Shown piece by piece: positions 1-8,962 of a stretch of 38,197 bases of DNA. The stretch is from Bacteroidota bacterium (lineage in GTDB: Bacteria; Bacteroidota; Ignavibacteria; Ignavibacteriales; Ignavibacteriaceae): assembly GCA_021815365.1 (NCBI GenBank), contig JAKAGZ010000027.1, positions 1-38,197 of the forward strand, in the 5' to 3' direction. The notes beneath the pieces were generated by a model. The model was given only the letters and a program-made list of their open reading frames with translations, made no database searches and was not told the origin of the DNA. The stretch's first letter is position 1. Every line of letters begins with the position of its first letter. Made by a program: the position numbers and the translations under genes.

Positions 1-962
1 TATCCATATTGATCAAGTGTAACAAATGGATATAATAATTTTATCCAGGACGTTTCAGGGTTTGCAGGATCTTTGAGAATATATAGTACTCTGAGGAAAC
101 CAGCAAATGAAATAGTATATTCATTGCCGGTTTTGTTTGCTAAAGGTTCCCATAAATGACGAAGTCGTCTTTCGGGGATCAGAGATTCAGGCCCTGTATC
201 CAGGAAAATCTGGAACCCGTTCTGAGTAAGAGAATTATCTTTCACTGATTGTAAAAAGTTATCTAAAGAACCTTTGTAAGCAATCTCTCTGTTTTGCTGC
301 CATTTTGATTTTAAAGCACCTGTAGTATCTGTTAATTCAGTAAAAGAAGGTCTTACAGTTGCCTGAACCCGCAACGATTCAGAATCCCAATCGAAGCTGA
401 CGAGAATACAATTTATTTTATATCCAAGGGCGTTATTAAAAATAATAATCGGTTCATCAGCTTGAGCAGTTAAATGATGGGGGTTTATCCATTTTAAATT
501 TATTACTTCCGGGTTCTTTATTACACAATCTGAAGCAAATGAAGACTGACCGAAAAATCTCTTCTTAAATATTTCAAGATCGTATTTCCATTTAGCAGGT
601 GCTTTGCCGGAAATGGTTATTGACTGTAACTCGTAATGAGCTTCTTTTAATTTAAAAGTAAGCTTAATGCTGGTGCTGTCTTTTAAGTAAACAGAGATTG
701 TTTTAGATTCATAACCTATTATAGAAGCAACAACTTCGTGGTTCCCTGAGGGCAGATTCGGTATACTGAAGTTTCCATATTCATCGGTAGTAGTGCCCCA
801 TATTGTTCCTGAGACATAAACATTTACATTTTCAATTGGTTTTCCTGTTGCATCTTCCAGAACTCTCCCGCTTATTTTGCACGAATATGTCTGAGCATTA
901 GTTTCACAGATCAGAACGCCCAGGGAAAGCGCAATGAAAAATATCTGCAGGGGAAATTTCAT
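1..962 (-). CDS. Exported CarboxypepD_reg-like domain protein (partial)
   Basis: The frame is open from an ATG at 962 to the left edge of the window, giving about 320 N-terminal residues; the C-terminus lies outside. It begins with a signal peptide (hydrophobic residues about 5-20, likely cleavage after Asn-Ala-Gln). Residues about 28-110 form a carboxypeptidase regulatory-like (Ig-like) domain, with the typical GRVLEDATGKPIENVNV start and TTTDEYGNFSIPNLPSG loop. The remaining part resembles the region following this domain in many uncharacterised Bacteroidota envelope proteins. It lies 11 bp downstream of the STAS gene and is probably cotranscribed with it. The function is not known. A periplasmic or outer-membrane role is inferred from the signal peptide and domain. 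No TonB plug or barrel can be seen in the part present. Confidence 0.75.
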   Translation of the reverse strand, partial: MKFPLQIFFIALSLGVLICETNAQTYSCKISGRVLEDATGKPIENVNVYVSGTIWGTTTDEYGNFSIPNLPSGNHEVVASIIGYESKTISVYLKDSTSIKLTFKLKEAHYELQSITISGKAPAKWKYDLEIFKKRFFGQSSFASDCVIKNPEVINLKWINPHHLTAQADEPIIIFNNALGYKINCILVSFDWDSESLRVQATVRPSFTELTDTTGALKSKWQQNREIAYKGSLDNFLQSVKDNSLTQNGFQIFLDTGPESLIPERRLRHLWEPLANKTGNEYTISFAGFLRVLYILKDPANPETSWIKLLYPFVTLDQYG

Positions 963-973
963 ACAAATTACCC

Positions 974-1315
974 TTAGTCTTTAAAACTTGCGATAGCGTC
1001 TTCCTTTGTTTTAAACAATGTAAATACCCTGTGCATACCGGTAATATCCAGCAGCACGGCAACTTCCGGCTGAACGCCGGCAAGTCTTATTTTTCCGCCG
1101 TCTTTTGAAAAATTTTTTAACGCCTGAACCAATACACCTAAAAAAGATGAGTCCATATATTTACACTGTGAAAGATCTATTACAATTTTTCTCATTCCGT
1201 CATTAAAATCTTTGTTAAGATTATTTTTTAAGTTTTTTGCTTCGCTGTAAGTGGCTCTCTTGAGATTCACTTTCTGAACTACTACATCGCCTGCCACTTC
1301 TTGCAATATGTTCAT
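974..1315 (-). CDS. STAS-domain anti-sigma factor antagonist
   Basis: A single-domain cytoplasmic STAS protein of 113 residues, the usual length for SpoIIAA/RsbV-like antagonists. The segment KYMDSSFLGVL contains the conserved Asp-Ser pair (D55, S56); in this family the Ser is phosphorylated by a partner HPK-like anti-sigma kinase and releases the sigma factor when dephosphorylated. Phe replaces the commoner Gly in DSSGLG. The ATG at 1315 follows a purine-rich AGAGGG. No anti-sigma kinase, PP2C phosphatase or sigma factor is in the window, so its partner is unknown. It sits 47 bp downstream of the acetoacetyl-CoA ligase gene and 11 bp upstream of the exported protein gene. A function in partner switching is inferred from the family. 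Confidence 0.85.
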   Translation of the reverse strand: MNILQEVAGDVVVQKVNLKRATYSEAKNLKNNLNKDFNDGMRKIVIDLSQCKYMDSSFLGVLVQALKNFSKDGGKIRLAGVQPEVAVLLDITGMHRVFTLFKTKEDAIASFKD

Positions 1316-1362
1316 TATGCCCTCTTATTTGTAAAAGTTGTATTGTTAAAATAACTCAAGAA

Positions 1363-3333
1363 TTATTTAGATAAAACAGGTAATAATTTTAAGAACTGAT
1401 CGAGTGAAGTCGGGTTTGCAAGAGCATCTTTGTTGTCAACAGTTTGTCCGTGAATTACTCTTGTAACAGCAAGCTCAACCTTTTTGCCGCTGATTGTTCT
1501 TGGCACTTCTTTAATTTCTATTATTTTTGATGGAACATGTCTGGGGGTCGCTGAATTTCTTATCGTCTTTTTAATTTTATCAATCAATTCAGAATTAAAT
1601 TCTATTCCTGTTTTTACAACAACGAAAAGAATAATCCTTACATCATTTTCCCAATTTTGCCCTATCACGAGGCTGTCAATAATTTCATCCATAGCTTCAA
1701 CAATCCTGTAGATTTCCGCAGTACCAATTCTAACCCCACCTGGATTTAAGGTCGCATCTGACCTTCCATAGACGATCAAACCGCCGTGCTCAGTTATTTT
1801 AATAAAATCTCCGTGCTGCCAGACGCCAGGAAATTTTTCAAAGTATGCTGATCTGTATTTTTCTCCCTGAGCATCATTCCAGAAAAATACCGGCATTGAT
1901 GGAAAAGGCTTAGTACAAACAAGCTCACCTTTTTCTCCCACAACAGATTTCCCATCTTCGTTAAATGCTTCGACCTTCATCCCAAGACCACGGCACTGAA
2001 TCTCGTCAGTGTAAACTGGCAAAACAGGATTGCCTAACATAAAACAGGAAATAATATCTGTCCCGCCTGAAATTGAAGACAACTGTAAATCTTTTTTAAC
2101 ATTTTTATAAACCCAATTAAAATTATCTGCTGACAATGGAGAGCCGGTTGACAGAATAGTTTTTAGTGAAGAAAGATCAAATTCTTTTTTGGGTATCAGG
2201 TTATTTTTCTGGCTTAGTGTTAAAAATTTTGGACTTGTACCAAAGACAGTAAGTTTTTCTCTTTCAATTTTTTCCCAGAGAATATTAATGTCGGGGTATG
2301 AAGGACTTCCATCGTATAAAAGAATTGTCGCACCGATTTGTAAAGTGCTGACAAGCCAGTTCCACATCATCCAACCGCAGGTAGTAAAGTAGGTGATCCT
2401 GTCATTCCGTTTGAGATCAGTGTGAAGAGCGTGTTCCTTGTAATGCTGAAGCAGAGTTCCTCCGGCTCCATGCACAATACATTTAGGCATGCCGGTAGTG
2501 CCTGAGGAATACATAATGTAAACCGGGTGATCGAAAGGTAAATGTTCAAATTCAATTTGAACGCAGTCATTGGAAAGCAATTCACGGAAATATATTTCTT
2601 TATCTTCACCCTTGAGTTTTATTCCCCTGTTTTCATCCGGCTTGAAATCAAAAAACCTTTCTATAAGAATAATATTTTTTATATCTGTAATATTATCAGC
2701 TATCTGCCGGATTTTCCCGCTGCAGTTTATCTTTTTCCCATTGTACTGATATTCCTCAACAGCAAATAAGATTTTAGGTTTAATCTGCCCGAACCTGTCG
2801 AGCACTCCTTTCAATCCAAAGTCGGGTGAACAGGAAGACCACAGTGCGCCAATACTTGCTGCCGCTAGCACAGCAATAATCGTTTCAGGATAATTAGGCA
2901 CAAAGCCGGCAACCCTATCTCCTTTTTTCACTCCAAGTTTTTTTAAACTATAAGCACAAGCTGCAGTTTTTTTATATAATTCTTTATAAGTTAAAGTAAC
3001 ATTTGGACAATCCTCCCTGGAACTTATAATAGCGATATGATCATCTTTGTACCTTAAAAGATTTTCTGCAAAATTTAATTCAGCACCCATAAACCACTTT
3101 GCACCGGGCATCTCGTGAGAAGAAAGAACCTCTTTATATTTTTTAGAATAGATGAGACCGGAAAACTCCCAGATTGATTCCCAGAATTCTTCTATATTAT
3201 CTACAGACCAGCTATAAAGTTTATTGTATGAATTTATCTTTTCCCCGGTCAGCTTTGCTGCGTAGTTCATATACGCAGACATATTTGAATTTTTAATGCG
3301 GTCTTCTGAAGGAGTCCAAAGAGGTTTTTCCAA
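1363..3333 (-). CDS. Acetoacetate-CoA ligase (acetoacetyl-CoA synthetase)
   Basis: A full-length (656 aa) member of the ANL adenylate-forming superfamily. It would activate acetoacetate with ATP and CoA to acetoacetyl-CoA. The N-terminal ACAS-type segment contains WSVDNIEEFWESIWEF. The P-loop-like motif YIMYSSGTTGMPKCIVHG is at about residues 270-290, and the later motifs WQHGDF, YGRSDATLNPGGVRIG and VPRTISGKKVE (with the C-terminal catalytic Lys) are present. Overall shape and length fit acetoacetyl-CoA synthetase rather than acetyl-CoA synthetase. The start is TTG, supported by AGAGGAA five bases upstream. It is the last enzyme of the tyrosine-degradation cluster, 10 bp after the flavin-reductase-like gene, where it would take up the acetoacetate released by fumarylacetoacetate cleavage. 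Confidence 0.92.
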   Translation of the reverse strand: MEKPLWTPSEDRIKNSNMSAYMNYAAKLTGEKINSYNKLYSWSVDNIEEFWESIWEFSGLIYSKKYKEVLSSHEMPGAKWFMGAELNFAENLLRYKDDHIAIISSREDCPNVTLTYKELYKKTAACAYSLKKLGVKKGDRVAGFVPNYPETIIAVLAAASIGALWSSCSPDFGLKGVLDRFGQIKPKILFAVEEYQYNGKKINCSGKIRQIADNITDIKNIILIERFFDFKPDENRGIKLKGEDKEIYFRELLSNDCVQIEFEHLPFDHPVYIMYSSGTTGMPKCIVHGAGGTLLQHYKEHALHTDLKRNDRITYFTTCGWMMWNWLVSTLQIGATILLYDGSPSYPDINILWEKIEREKLTVFGTSPKFLTLSQKNNLIPKKEFDLSSLKTILSTGSPLSADNFNWVYKNVKKDLQLSSISGGTDIISCFMLGNPVLPVYTDEIQCRGLGMKVEAFNEDGKSVVGEKGELVCTKPFPSMPVFFWNDAQGEKYRSAYFEKFPGVWQHGDFIKITEHGGLIVYGRSDATLNPGGVRIGTAEIYRIVEAMDEIIDSLVIGQNWENDVRIILFVVVKTGIEFNSELIDKIKKTIRNSATPRHVPSKIIEIKEVPRTISGKKVELAVTRVIHGQTVDNKDALANPTSLDQFLKLLPVLSK

Positions 3334-3343
3334 ACGGTTCCTC

Positions 3344-4324
3344 TCAGCTTTTTATTTTACCTGAGTAAATAGCTGTCTTCCATGCAAAATCGGGATCTTT
3401 ATTTTCAATCGCACATTTTGCAGTCAGCTCGAAAAAAGTTTTGCTTTTCGGATGTCCTTTCTTTGCCAAATCCAAAGCAGCTTTCAGCATCTTCTTAAAA
3501 TCATTGTGTCTTTGGTATCTGTAAAAAGCTTCTTCCGAAGTTTCGAGATTTTCAAACTGAAGGTTTTCAAACTCTTCGATAAAATTTTCAACTTCACTAT
3601 TTGAAGGGATTGACTGTGAAGTACCAAAAGCGCCAAGGTTATTTGCAGAATAAATGTGAGATTCTTTAATAAAACCAGGCAGTTGATCATACCCGATTCC
3701 GATTTCAAACTTGGGTTGAACGAGTTCAAAAATGGAGCCACCGCTTGCACGTGAATAAAAATTAGCAGACATTCTTCCAACAAGATCAATGTCATCAGGA
3801 TGGATAATTCCGTTTTTCACAATATCTTCAGCAATATGAAGTTTAATCACTTCACAAATTGCAATATTCGCAGAAGCTCCCCCTTCACCAAAGCTTCGCA
3901 TTTCTCTCATTATACATTCCATCTGAAAAGGAGATTCCTTAACTCTCTTTGGTTTAACAAGATCTGAATCAACAGGCGTCAAACCGCTTTTAACAAACTC
4001 ATCAACTTCAGGCGGGTACTCTGTCGATGCAAGGTTAACCTGGTTTACAATTGAATAAGTGACTGACTGCACAACGCATTCTTTATTGTTCATCAAATTC
4101 AAGTATGTATTTTTGAACGATCCATCCCTCCCTCTACGTGAAGGTGAGAATGCAATCATAGGTGGATTTGAACCGAAACAATTAAAAAATGAAAATGGGG
4201 TAAGATTTAAAATTCCATCTTCAGAAATTGTAGAAACAAGTGCGATCGGCCGAGGGCCAATCCCTCCTAATAATAACTGATGCAGTTTCGGAACAGGCAA
4301 ATCTTTAGGAGTGTAGTGAAGCAT
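3344..4324 (-). CDS. Flavin reductase-like split-barrel protein with C-terminal extension
   Basis: Residues about 1-210 form a flavin reductase-like FMN-binding split barrel, recognisable from LGGIGPRPIALVSTISEDG, NLTPFSFFNCFGSNPPMIAFSPS and the EYPPEVDEF segment. About 110 further residues follow that are not part of the standard domain; they are charged and likely helical. Total length is 326 residues, compared with about 200 for simple family members. It is embedded between the fumarylacetoacetate hydrolase gene (14 bp) and the acetoacetyl-CoA ligase gene (10 bp), so it is very likely cotranscribed with the tyrosine pathway. Its reaction there is not known. Supplying reduced flavin, or an uncharacterised FMN-dependent step, are both only guesses. 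No flavin-dependent monooxygenase partner is visible nearby. Confidence 0.85.
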   Translation of the reverse strand: MLHYTPKDLPVPKLHQLLLGGIGPRPIALVSTISEDGILNLTPFSFFNCFGSNPPMIAFSPSRRGRDGSFKNTYLNLMNNKECVVQSVTYSIVNQVNLASTEYPPEVDEFVKSGLTPVDSDLVKPKRVKESPFQMECIMREMRSFGEGGASANIAICEVIKLHIAEDIVKNGIIHPDDIDLVGRMSANFYSRASGGSIFELVQPKFEIGIGYDQLPGFIKESHIYSANNLGAFGTSQSIPSNSEVENFIEEFENLQFENLETSEEAFYRYQRHNDFKKMLKAALDLAKKGHPKSKTFFELTAKCAIENKDPDFAWKTAIYSGKIKS

Positions 4325-4338
4325 TTTAAATTAAAGCT

Positions 4339-5367
4339 CTAATTTTTTGTTGACAATTTTTTCTTTGCTAATATCGAATACTCCCGTTCTGCTTTCCTGA
4401 TTTTATTTGATAATCTGCCGAGCCCGGTTATCTCCAGTTCAATTGTGTCTCCTTCCTTCAGCCAGACCGGCTTGAATTCTTTTCCCTCAGCCTTTGCTTC
4501 AAGTGCGCGTGTTCCGTTCAGTTCAAGATAACATCCCGTCCCAACTGTTCCTGAGCCGATCACATCGCCGGGATAAAGCTCAACGCCGTATGAAGCACGT
4601 TCGATCAGTTCTGCGAAAGTCCAGTCCATATCTTTCATATTTCCATCAGAGACCAGCTTGCCGTTATGATAAGCTGTCATACGCAGATCATATTTATTCC
4701 CGTACTGAGTTGCAATTTTATATTTTTCAAGTTCATCAACAGTTACAAGCCATGGACCGATCACAGTAGCAAAGTCCTTTCCTTTTGCAGGACCAAGATT
4801 TAATTTCATTTCTTCCATCTGCAGAACTCTTGCAGAGAGGTCATTCATTATCATATAACCGGCTATGAATGAATCTGCATCCCGTGCCTCGATATTTTTT
4901 CCTTTTCTGCCAATTACGACAGCGGCTTCGAGTTCGAAGTCAAGCTTTTCAAGATGATCTTTTTCCACGACTATTTCACCCTCGCCAAATATTGTTAGGT
5001 GGTTCGTCATATAAAAAACAGGATACTGATCGAACTCAGGGATCATTTCTACACCGCGGTTTCTTCTTGCAGTTGCAACATGCTGCCGGAAGGCATAGCC
5101 GTCACGGCAGGAAGTTGGATGAGGCACTGGAGCTAACATTTTTATTTTTTCTTTTTCAACTCCTGATTTTACTTTTTCATTCTTAATTGCTTCGTCAACT
5201 TTTTTAGCCCGAAGAACCAAGTTATCAAAATCATTTAAAAAATCATTCATCGTTGACGGCAGATTAATGTTCAACTCTTTACCGGTATTTTGCAGATCGT
5301 AAATTTTGCCGTTGTAAAAAAGCCCTGCCCGTTCTGTATTATTATTTAAGAATGATATTAACTTCAT
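4339..5367 (-). CDS. Fumarylacetoacetate hydrolase family protein
   Basis: This FAH-family enzyme (342 aa) probably hydrolyses fumarylacetoacetate to fumarate and acetoacetate, the last ring-derived step of tyrosine degradation. An N-terminal FAA_hydrolase_N-like segment (MKLISFLNNNTERAGLFYNG) precedes the catalytic domain. The metal-binding pattern is visible as DFELEAAVVIG (Glu-x-Glu) and MNDLSAR (Asp), with the family's GKDFATVIGPWLVT and GSGTVGTGC segments. The length matches the shorter bacterial enzymes next to hmgA, not the longer eukaryotic type. I prefer the ATG at 5367 to a GTG one codon upstream. The assignment within this broad hydrolase family rests on the neighbouring homogentisate dioxygenase gene; alone the sequence could belong to another diketo-acid hydrolase. 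Confidence 0.9.
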   Translation of the reverse strand: MKLISFLNNNTERAGLFYNGKIYDLQNTGKELNINLPSTMNDFLNDFDNLVLRAKKVDEAIKNEKVKSGVEKEKIKMLAPVPHPTSCRDGYAFRQHVATARRNRGVEMIPEFDQYPVFYMTNHLTIFGEGEIVVEKDHLEKLDFELEAAVVIGRKGKNIEARDADSFIAGYMIMNDLSARVLQMEEMKLNLGPAKGKDFATVIGPWLVTVDELEKYKIATQYGNKYDLRMTAYHNGKLVSDGNMKDMDWTFAELIERASYGVELYPGDVIGSGTVGTGCYLELNGTRALEAKAEGKEFKPVWLKEGDTIELEITGLGRLSNKIRKAEREYSILAKKKLSTKN

Positions 5368-5392
5368 CACTTCACCGTTTGTTCAGGAAATT

Positions 5393-6517
5393 TTATTGTG
5401 CAGAATATACTTTATGTTTCTCAACAAGCCTGGGATAAACTTCGCTGATTATGTTCAATGCAAAATCAGTTTCTTCATCTGTGCCGGAATTTATCCTTAT
5501 CGCATTTGGAATTCCGAAAGATTTTACGTGCCTGAGTATCAATCCCCTGTTTAAGCACTCTTCATTAAAATCCACAGTAAATTCTTCAGTGGGAAAAACC
5601 AGCAGATAAAAATTTGCAGCAGTCGGGACACAGCTAATATAAAGTTCATCAAATTTTTTCTTCATTTTCTGAAGTGAGGATTTATTCATTTTTTTTGTTC
5701 TATCAAGAAATTCATCGTCCTCCAATGCAGCAATGGCAGCCTCCTGCGCAAGAGCGTTTGGTTCAAAGGGGAGCTTAACTTTATAAATTTCCTTAATCAG
5801 ATATTCAGGTCCAAAAGCTATGCCGAGCCTTAAGCCAGCAAGCCCGTAAGCTTTTGAAAGCGTTCGCAGCACAATGAGGTTTTCATTGTTATATTCAAGC
5901 CCGTTCGGATAACCAGGATTGTCCTCAGCATAGACTGTATATGCTTCGTCTAGAACTATTAAAATATCTTCGGGAATTTTCTTCAGGAAAAGATCAAACT
6001 CAGTCTTTGTGAACATCGTACCGGTCGGGTTGTTCGGGTTCGCAAGATAAATGATTTTTGTTTTTTGATTTACATTATCAGCAATTGCATCAAGATCATA
6101 ATGAAAATTTTTTAAAGGAACGTGAGTAGATTTTCTGCTGTATTTATCAGCATTGACGTACCATCCAATGAAAGTTCCTTGTGAAGTCAGCATCTCATCA
6201 TCTTCATCACTGAAAGCAGTGATTATATATTGAAGCAGTGCATCTGAGCCGCTTGCTGTGACGATCTGTCCTGGCTGCTTTTTATATTTTCTTGCAATTG
6301 CTTGAACAAGTTTATATGCTGATGGATTTGTATAACGGTGCAGATCTGCAAGATGTTCTTTTATAACTTCTATGGCTTTGGGAGATGGTCCGAGCGGATT
6401 TTCATTCGAAGCAAGCTTCACAATTTTCTTAATGCCTTTTTCACGGGCAAGTTCTTCGATCGGTTTTCCGGCTTTGTATGGTTTCAACTCCCGTATGTGT
6501 TTCGGAATTGTAATCAT
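5393..6517 (-). CDS. HisC-like PLP aminotransferase, probable aromatic aminotransferase
   Basis: A fold-type I class II aminotransferase of 374 residues, most similar to histidinol-phosphate aminotransferase. Visible motifs are KLASNENPLGPSPKA, the PLP-phosphate ASGSDALLQ, NPNNPTG (about 160-166), VLDEAY with D190, and the Schiff-base Lys in RTLSKAYGLAGLR (K222). The ATG at 6517 begins one base after the hmgA stop codon, a tightly coupled arrangement; an in-frame TTG four codons upstream would overlap hmgA and is less likely. The gene lies inside the tyrosine-degradation cluster and no other his gene is present. I therefore infer that it transaminates tyrosine and/or phenylalanine to the arylpyruvate used by Hpd, rather than acting mainly in histidine synthesis. 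Aromatic activity of HisC-type enzymes is well established. Confidence 0.88.
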   Translation of the reverse strand: MITIPKHIRELKPYKAGKPIEELAREKGIKKIVKLASNENPLGPSPKAIEVIKEHLADLHRYTNPSAYKLVQAIARKYKKQPGQIVTASGSDALLQYIITAFSDEDDEMLTSQGTFIGWYVNADKYSRKSTHVPLKNFHYDLDAIADNVNQKTKIIYLANPNNPTGTMFTKTEFDLFLKKIPEDILIVLDEAYTVYAEDNPGYPNGLEYNNENLIVLRTLSKAYGLAGLRLGIAFGPEYLIKEIYKVKLPFEPNALAQEAAIAALEDDEFLDRTKKMNKSSLQKMKKKFDELYISCVPTAANFYLLVFPTEEFTVDFNEECLNRGLILRHVKSFGIPNAIRINSGTDEETDFALNIISEVYPRLVEKHKVYSAQ

Positions 6518-6518
6518 A

Positions 6519-7682
6519 CTATTTCTCAAGCCAGGAATGATGATAATCTTCGACCATAGTTTCTTTTACATTTTTTGTTACATTCAAATGAGAAAAAGTG
6601 TCGATCATTATTGCATACTCGTCTGTTTCTTTTTTCCCGATAGAAGCTTCTGTTTTACCGGGCTGCGGCCCGTGCGGAATACCCATCGGGTGAAGAGTTA
6701 TCGAGCCTTCCTGCACTCCTGTCCTCGACATAAAGTCTCCATAAACGTAATAGAGAACTTCATCGCTGTCAACATTTGAATGGTAGTACGGAGCCGGAAT
6801 TGCATCAGGATGAAAATCGAAAAGACGCGGGACAAAATTACAAACTACAAAATGCTCTGTTGTGAACATCAAATGTATTGGCGGAGGCAGATGTATCTTC
6901 CCGACCTTCGGGGCATATTCTTTTAAATTAAAGGTGTAGGGATATAAATAGCCGTCCCACCCGACAACGTCAAAAGGATGATGAGGAAGTTCATACTTAA
7001 AGGTTCTGTTCGACACTTTAAGAATGAGTTCGAACTTACCTGATTTATCTGTCGGTTCCATAAACTGCGGCACTTTGAAATCCCTCTCATAATACGGCGC
7101 ATCTTCTTTAAGCTGCCCGTATTCATTTCTGAAATGAGCCGGAATCTCAAAAGGTGTATCGGATTCTATGATGAATAATTTTACCTTGTCAAAATTTTTG
7201 AACTTCATCTGGTAAGTCGTTCCCTTTGGTACCACGATATAATCCCACTGTTCGAAAGGAAGCCTTCCGTACTCTGATAAAAAATCGCCCTGCCCGTAAT
7301 GAACAAAAACTATCTCGTGCTTGTAGCTGTTCCTGTAAAAAATATCAGCGTCTTCAGTAACATGCGCAGTAGAAATTATGCAGTGATCGTTTTTCAAAAA
7401 TTCTTTCCTTGCAGAAAGAAAATTGCCATTTGATTTTTTCTTATCAGTCATAAAATGATAATACTGAAGCGGCGCATCAGCCCATTCATTAGAATCACCA
7501 GCATTCACTTCCTCGATACTTTCAACCTGCGGCGGCATGTACAAGTGATATTTATTAGAATAAATTCCCGAAAAACCCTTTGTACTGAACAGCTCCTCTC
7601 TGTAAAGGGATTTTCCATCGGGTTTATAAAAAGTCGTATGTCTTTTAGGAGGAAGTTTTCCTACCTTAACATAAAATGGCAT
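6519..7682 (-). CDS. hmgA: Homogentisate 1,2-dioxygenase
   Basis: A ring-cleaving, non-haem Fe(II) cupin-fold enzyme converting homogentisate to maleylacetoacetate. It is 387 residues long, a compact version of the family. The C-terminal iron site is visible: H301 and E308 in YYHSNVDSDEVLYYV, and H337 in HPMGIPHGPQPG. Other family segments include HHPFDVVGWDGYLYPY and FVPRLFDFHPDAIPAPYYH. The ATG at 7682 follows a good GGAGG with about seven bases of spacing. It sits 80 bp after hpd and is followed with a one-base gap by the aminotransferase, so these genes form one transcription unit. Bacterial versions of this type share only moderate similarity with the longer human and Pseudomonas enzymes, but the iron ligands and neighbours leave little doubt. 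Confidence 0.95.
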   Translation of the reverse strand: MPFYVKVGKLPPKRHTTFYKPDGKSLYREELFSTKGFSGIYSNKYHLYMPPQVESIEEVNAGDSNEWADAPLQYYHFMTDKKKSNGNFLSARKEFLKNDHCIISTAHVTEDADIFYRNSYKHEIVFVHYGQGDFLSEYGRLPFEQWDYIVVPKGTTYQMKFKNFDKVKLFIIESDTPFEIPAHFRNEYGQLKEDAPYYERDFKVPQFMEPTDKSGKFELILKVSNRTFKYELPHHPFDVVGWDGYLYPYTFNLKEYAPKVGKIHLPPPIHLMFTTEHFVVCNFVPRLFDFHPDAIPAPYYHSNVDSDEVLYYVYGDFMSRTGVQEGSITLHPMGIPHGPQPGKTEASIGKKETDEYAIMIDTFSHLNVTKNVKETMVEDYHHSWLEK

Positions 7683-7762
7683 TTGAAACCTCCGTTATTT
7701 TGTTCTAAAAAATTTTCTATCAAAATTAAAACCTGTTATTTTACGGGCTTTTTAAGTTCAAT

Positions 7763-8890
7763 TTATTCTTCAGGGTCCTTGTCAAAATTTCCTCTCAGCA
7801 TCTGGTCCTTTTCAATTGATTCAAAGAGCGACTGGAAATTTCCCTGCCCGAATCCCTGCGCACCTTTGTTCCTCTGAATTATTTCATAAAAGAAAGTAGG
7901 TCTGTCTCCTATCGGCTTAGTGAACAATTGAAGAAGATAACCTGTGCCTTCCGAATCATCGCAAAGAATACCATGTTTTTTCAATTCATTAATATCTTCA
8001 GCTATGTCGAGCTTCTTTTCTTTTAACATTTCATAATAAGTATCGGGTGGCTGTAAAAACTCAACTCCGTTTGCTTTCATCGCAGCGATAGTTTCGATCA
8101 CATTGGGAGTTGTAATAGCAATATGCTGAACGCCTGAGCCAAAATACTCTTCGATATATTCTTCAATCTGTGATTTCTTTAATCCTTCATAAGGTTCATT
8201 CAAAGGATTTTTTATAGGTGCTCCTTCTTTCGAGCGGACTACTTTCGAAAGCAAAGCGGAATACTGTGTAGAAATATCACCGGCGCCAAATTCGATGAAT
8301 GTCTCAAAATTTAAACTCTTATTAAAGTAGTCCGCCCAGCGGTTCATTTCATTTATTCTCACATTGCCGACGATGTGGTCAATGGATTGCAAGCCGGTTG
8401 GTTTGGCGTCTATTTTAATTTTTTGTCTTGGTTCACCGAATCCTGGTTTGAAAATTCCTTTATAGTTATCTCTGTTTATAAAAACGATTTCTGTATCGTC
8501 ATAAAGTTTTATTGCAGCTTCCTCAACGTAACCTTTGTCATCGCTCAACTTTTTATAATTTCTGACAGGGATCGCACCATTTTTAATTGAGTTATTGAAT
8601 GCTGTCTTTACATCTTTAACATTCAGCGACCAGCGTTTAACTCCATCACCGTGCTGCTGAACAAATAAATTTATATCTGCCGTTCCGGGTTTTATGGCAG
8701 ACGTCACAACGATTTTAACATTGTTAAGTTCCATTAAATATGAAACTCTGTCCTTCACTCCATATTCCGGACCTGAATAGGCTTTGATATTCATGCCCAT
8801 ACCTTTCGCATGCCAGTAAGCCCACATTTTTGCCGAGCCGACATAAAATTCTACGTAATCATAACCGGTTATTCCAATCGGGTGTGCCAT
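7763..8890 (-). CDS. hpd: 4-Hydroxyphenylpyruvate dioxygenase
   Basis: An Fe(II)-dependent vicinal-oxygen-chelate dioxygenase that converts 4-hydroxyphenylpyruvate to homogentisate. Its 375 residues make two VOC modules, and the catalytic C-terminal one shows all three ligands: H172 in SIDHIVGNV, H256 in GSGVQHIAITT and E336 in FFYEIIQR. The GTGYLLQLFTKPIGDRPTFF segment is typical. I prefer the ATG at 8890, seven bases after AGGAGA, to a TTG one codon upstream. It is preceded by the Lrp-type regulator gene (72 bp) and followed by hmgA. The following features fix the substrate: the catalytic triad, the family length and the neighbouring hmgA. A hydroxymandelate synthase, the closest alternative, would not be expected in this context. 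Confidence 0.95.
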   Translation of the reverse strand: MAHPIGITGYDYVEFYVGSAKMWAYWHAKGMGMNIKAYSGPEYGVKDRVSYLMELNNVKIVVTSAIKPGTADINLFVQQHGDGVKRWSLNVKDVKTAFNNSIKNGAIPVRNYKKLSDDKGYVEEAAIKLYDDTEIVFINRDNYKGIFKPGFGEPRQKIKIDAKPTGLQSIDHIVGNVRINEMNRWADYFNKSLNFETFIEFGAGDISTQYSALLSKVVRSKEGAPIKNPLNEPYEGLKKSQIEEYIEEYFGSGVQHIAITTPNVIETIAAMKANGVEFLQPPDTYYEMLKEKKLDIAEDINELKKHGILCDDSEGTGYLLQLFTKPIGDRPTFFYEIIQRNKGAQGFGQGNFQSLFESIEKDQMLRGNFDKDPEE

Positions 8891-8962
8891 CAAGATTTCT
8901 CCTGTTTATTTATAAAATATATTTTGAAAGTTCAGGCTACCGAACACTATAAAACAATTCTA

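Noticed and set aside
4869-5186. 105-codon plus-strand frame
   Set aside because: It lies wholly opposite the fumarylacetoacetate hydrolase gene and has low-complexity, His/Arg/Leu-rich composition with no family resemblance.
6372-6779. 135-codon plus-strand frame
   Set aside because: It is antisense to hmgA and the aminotransferase gene, both of which have clear catalytic motifs.
7455-7877. 140-codon plus-strand frame across the hpd-hmgA boundary
   Set aside because: It runs opposite two certain genes and shows no recognisable domain.
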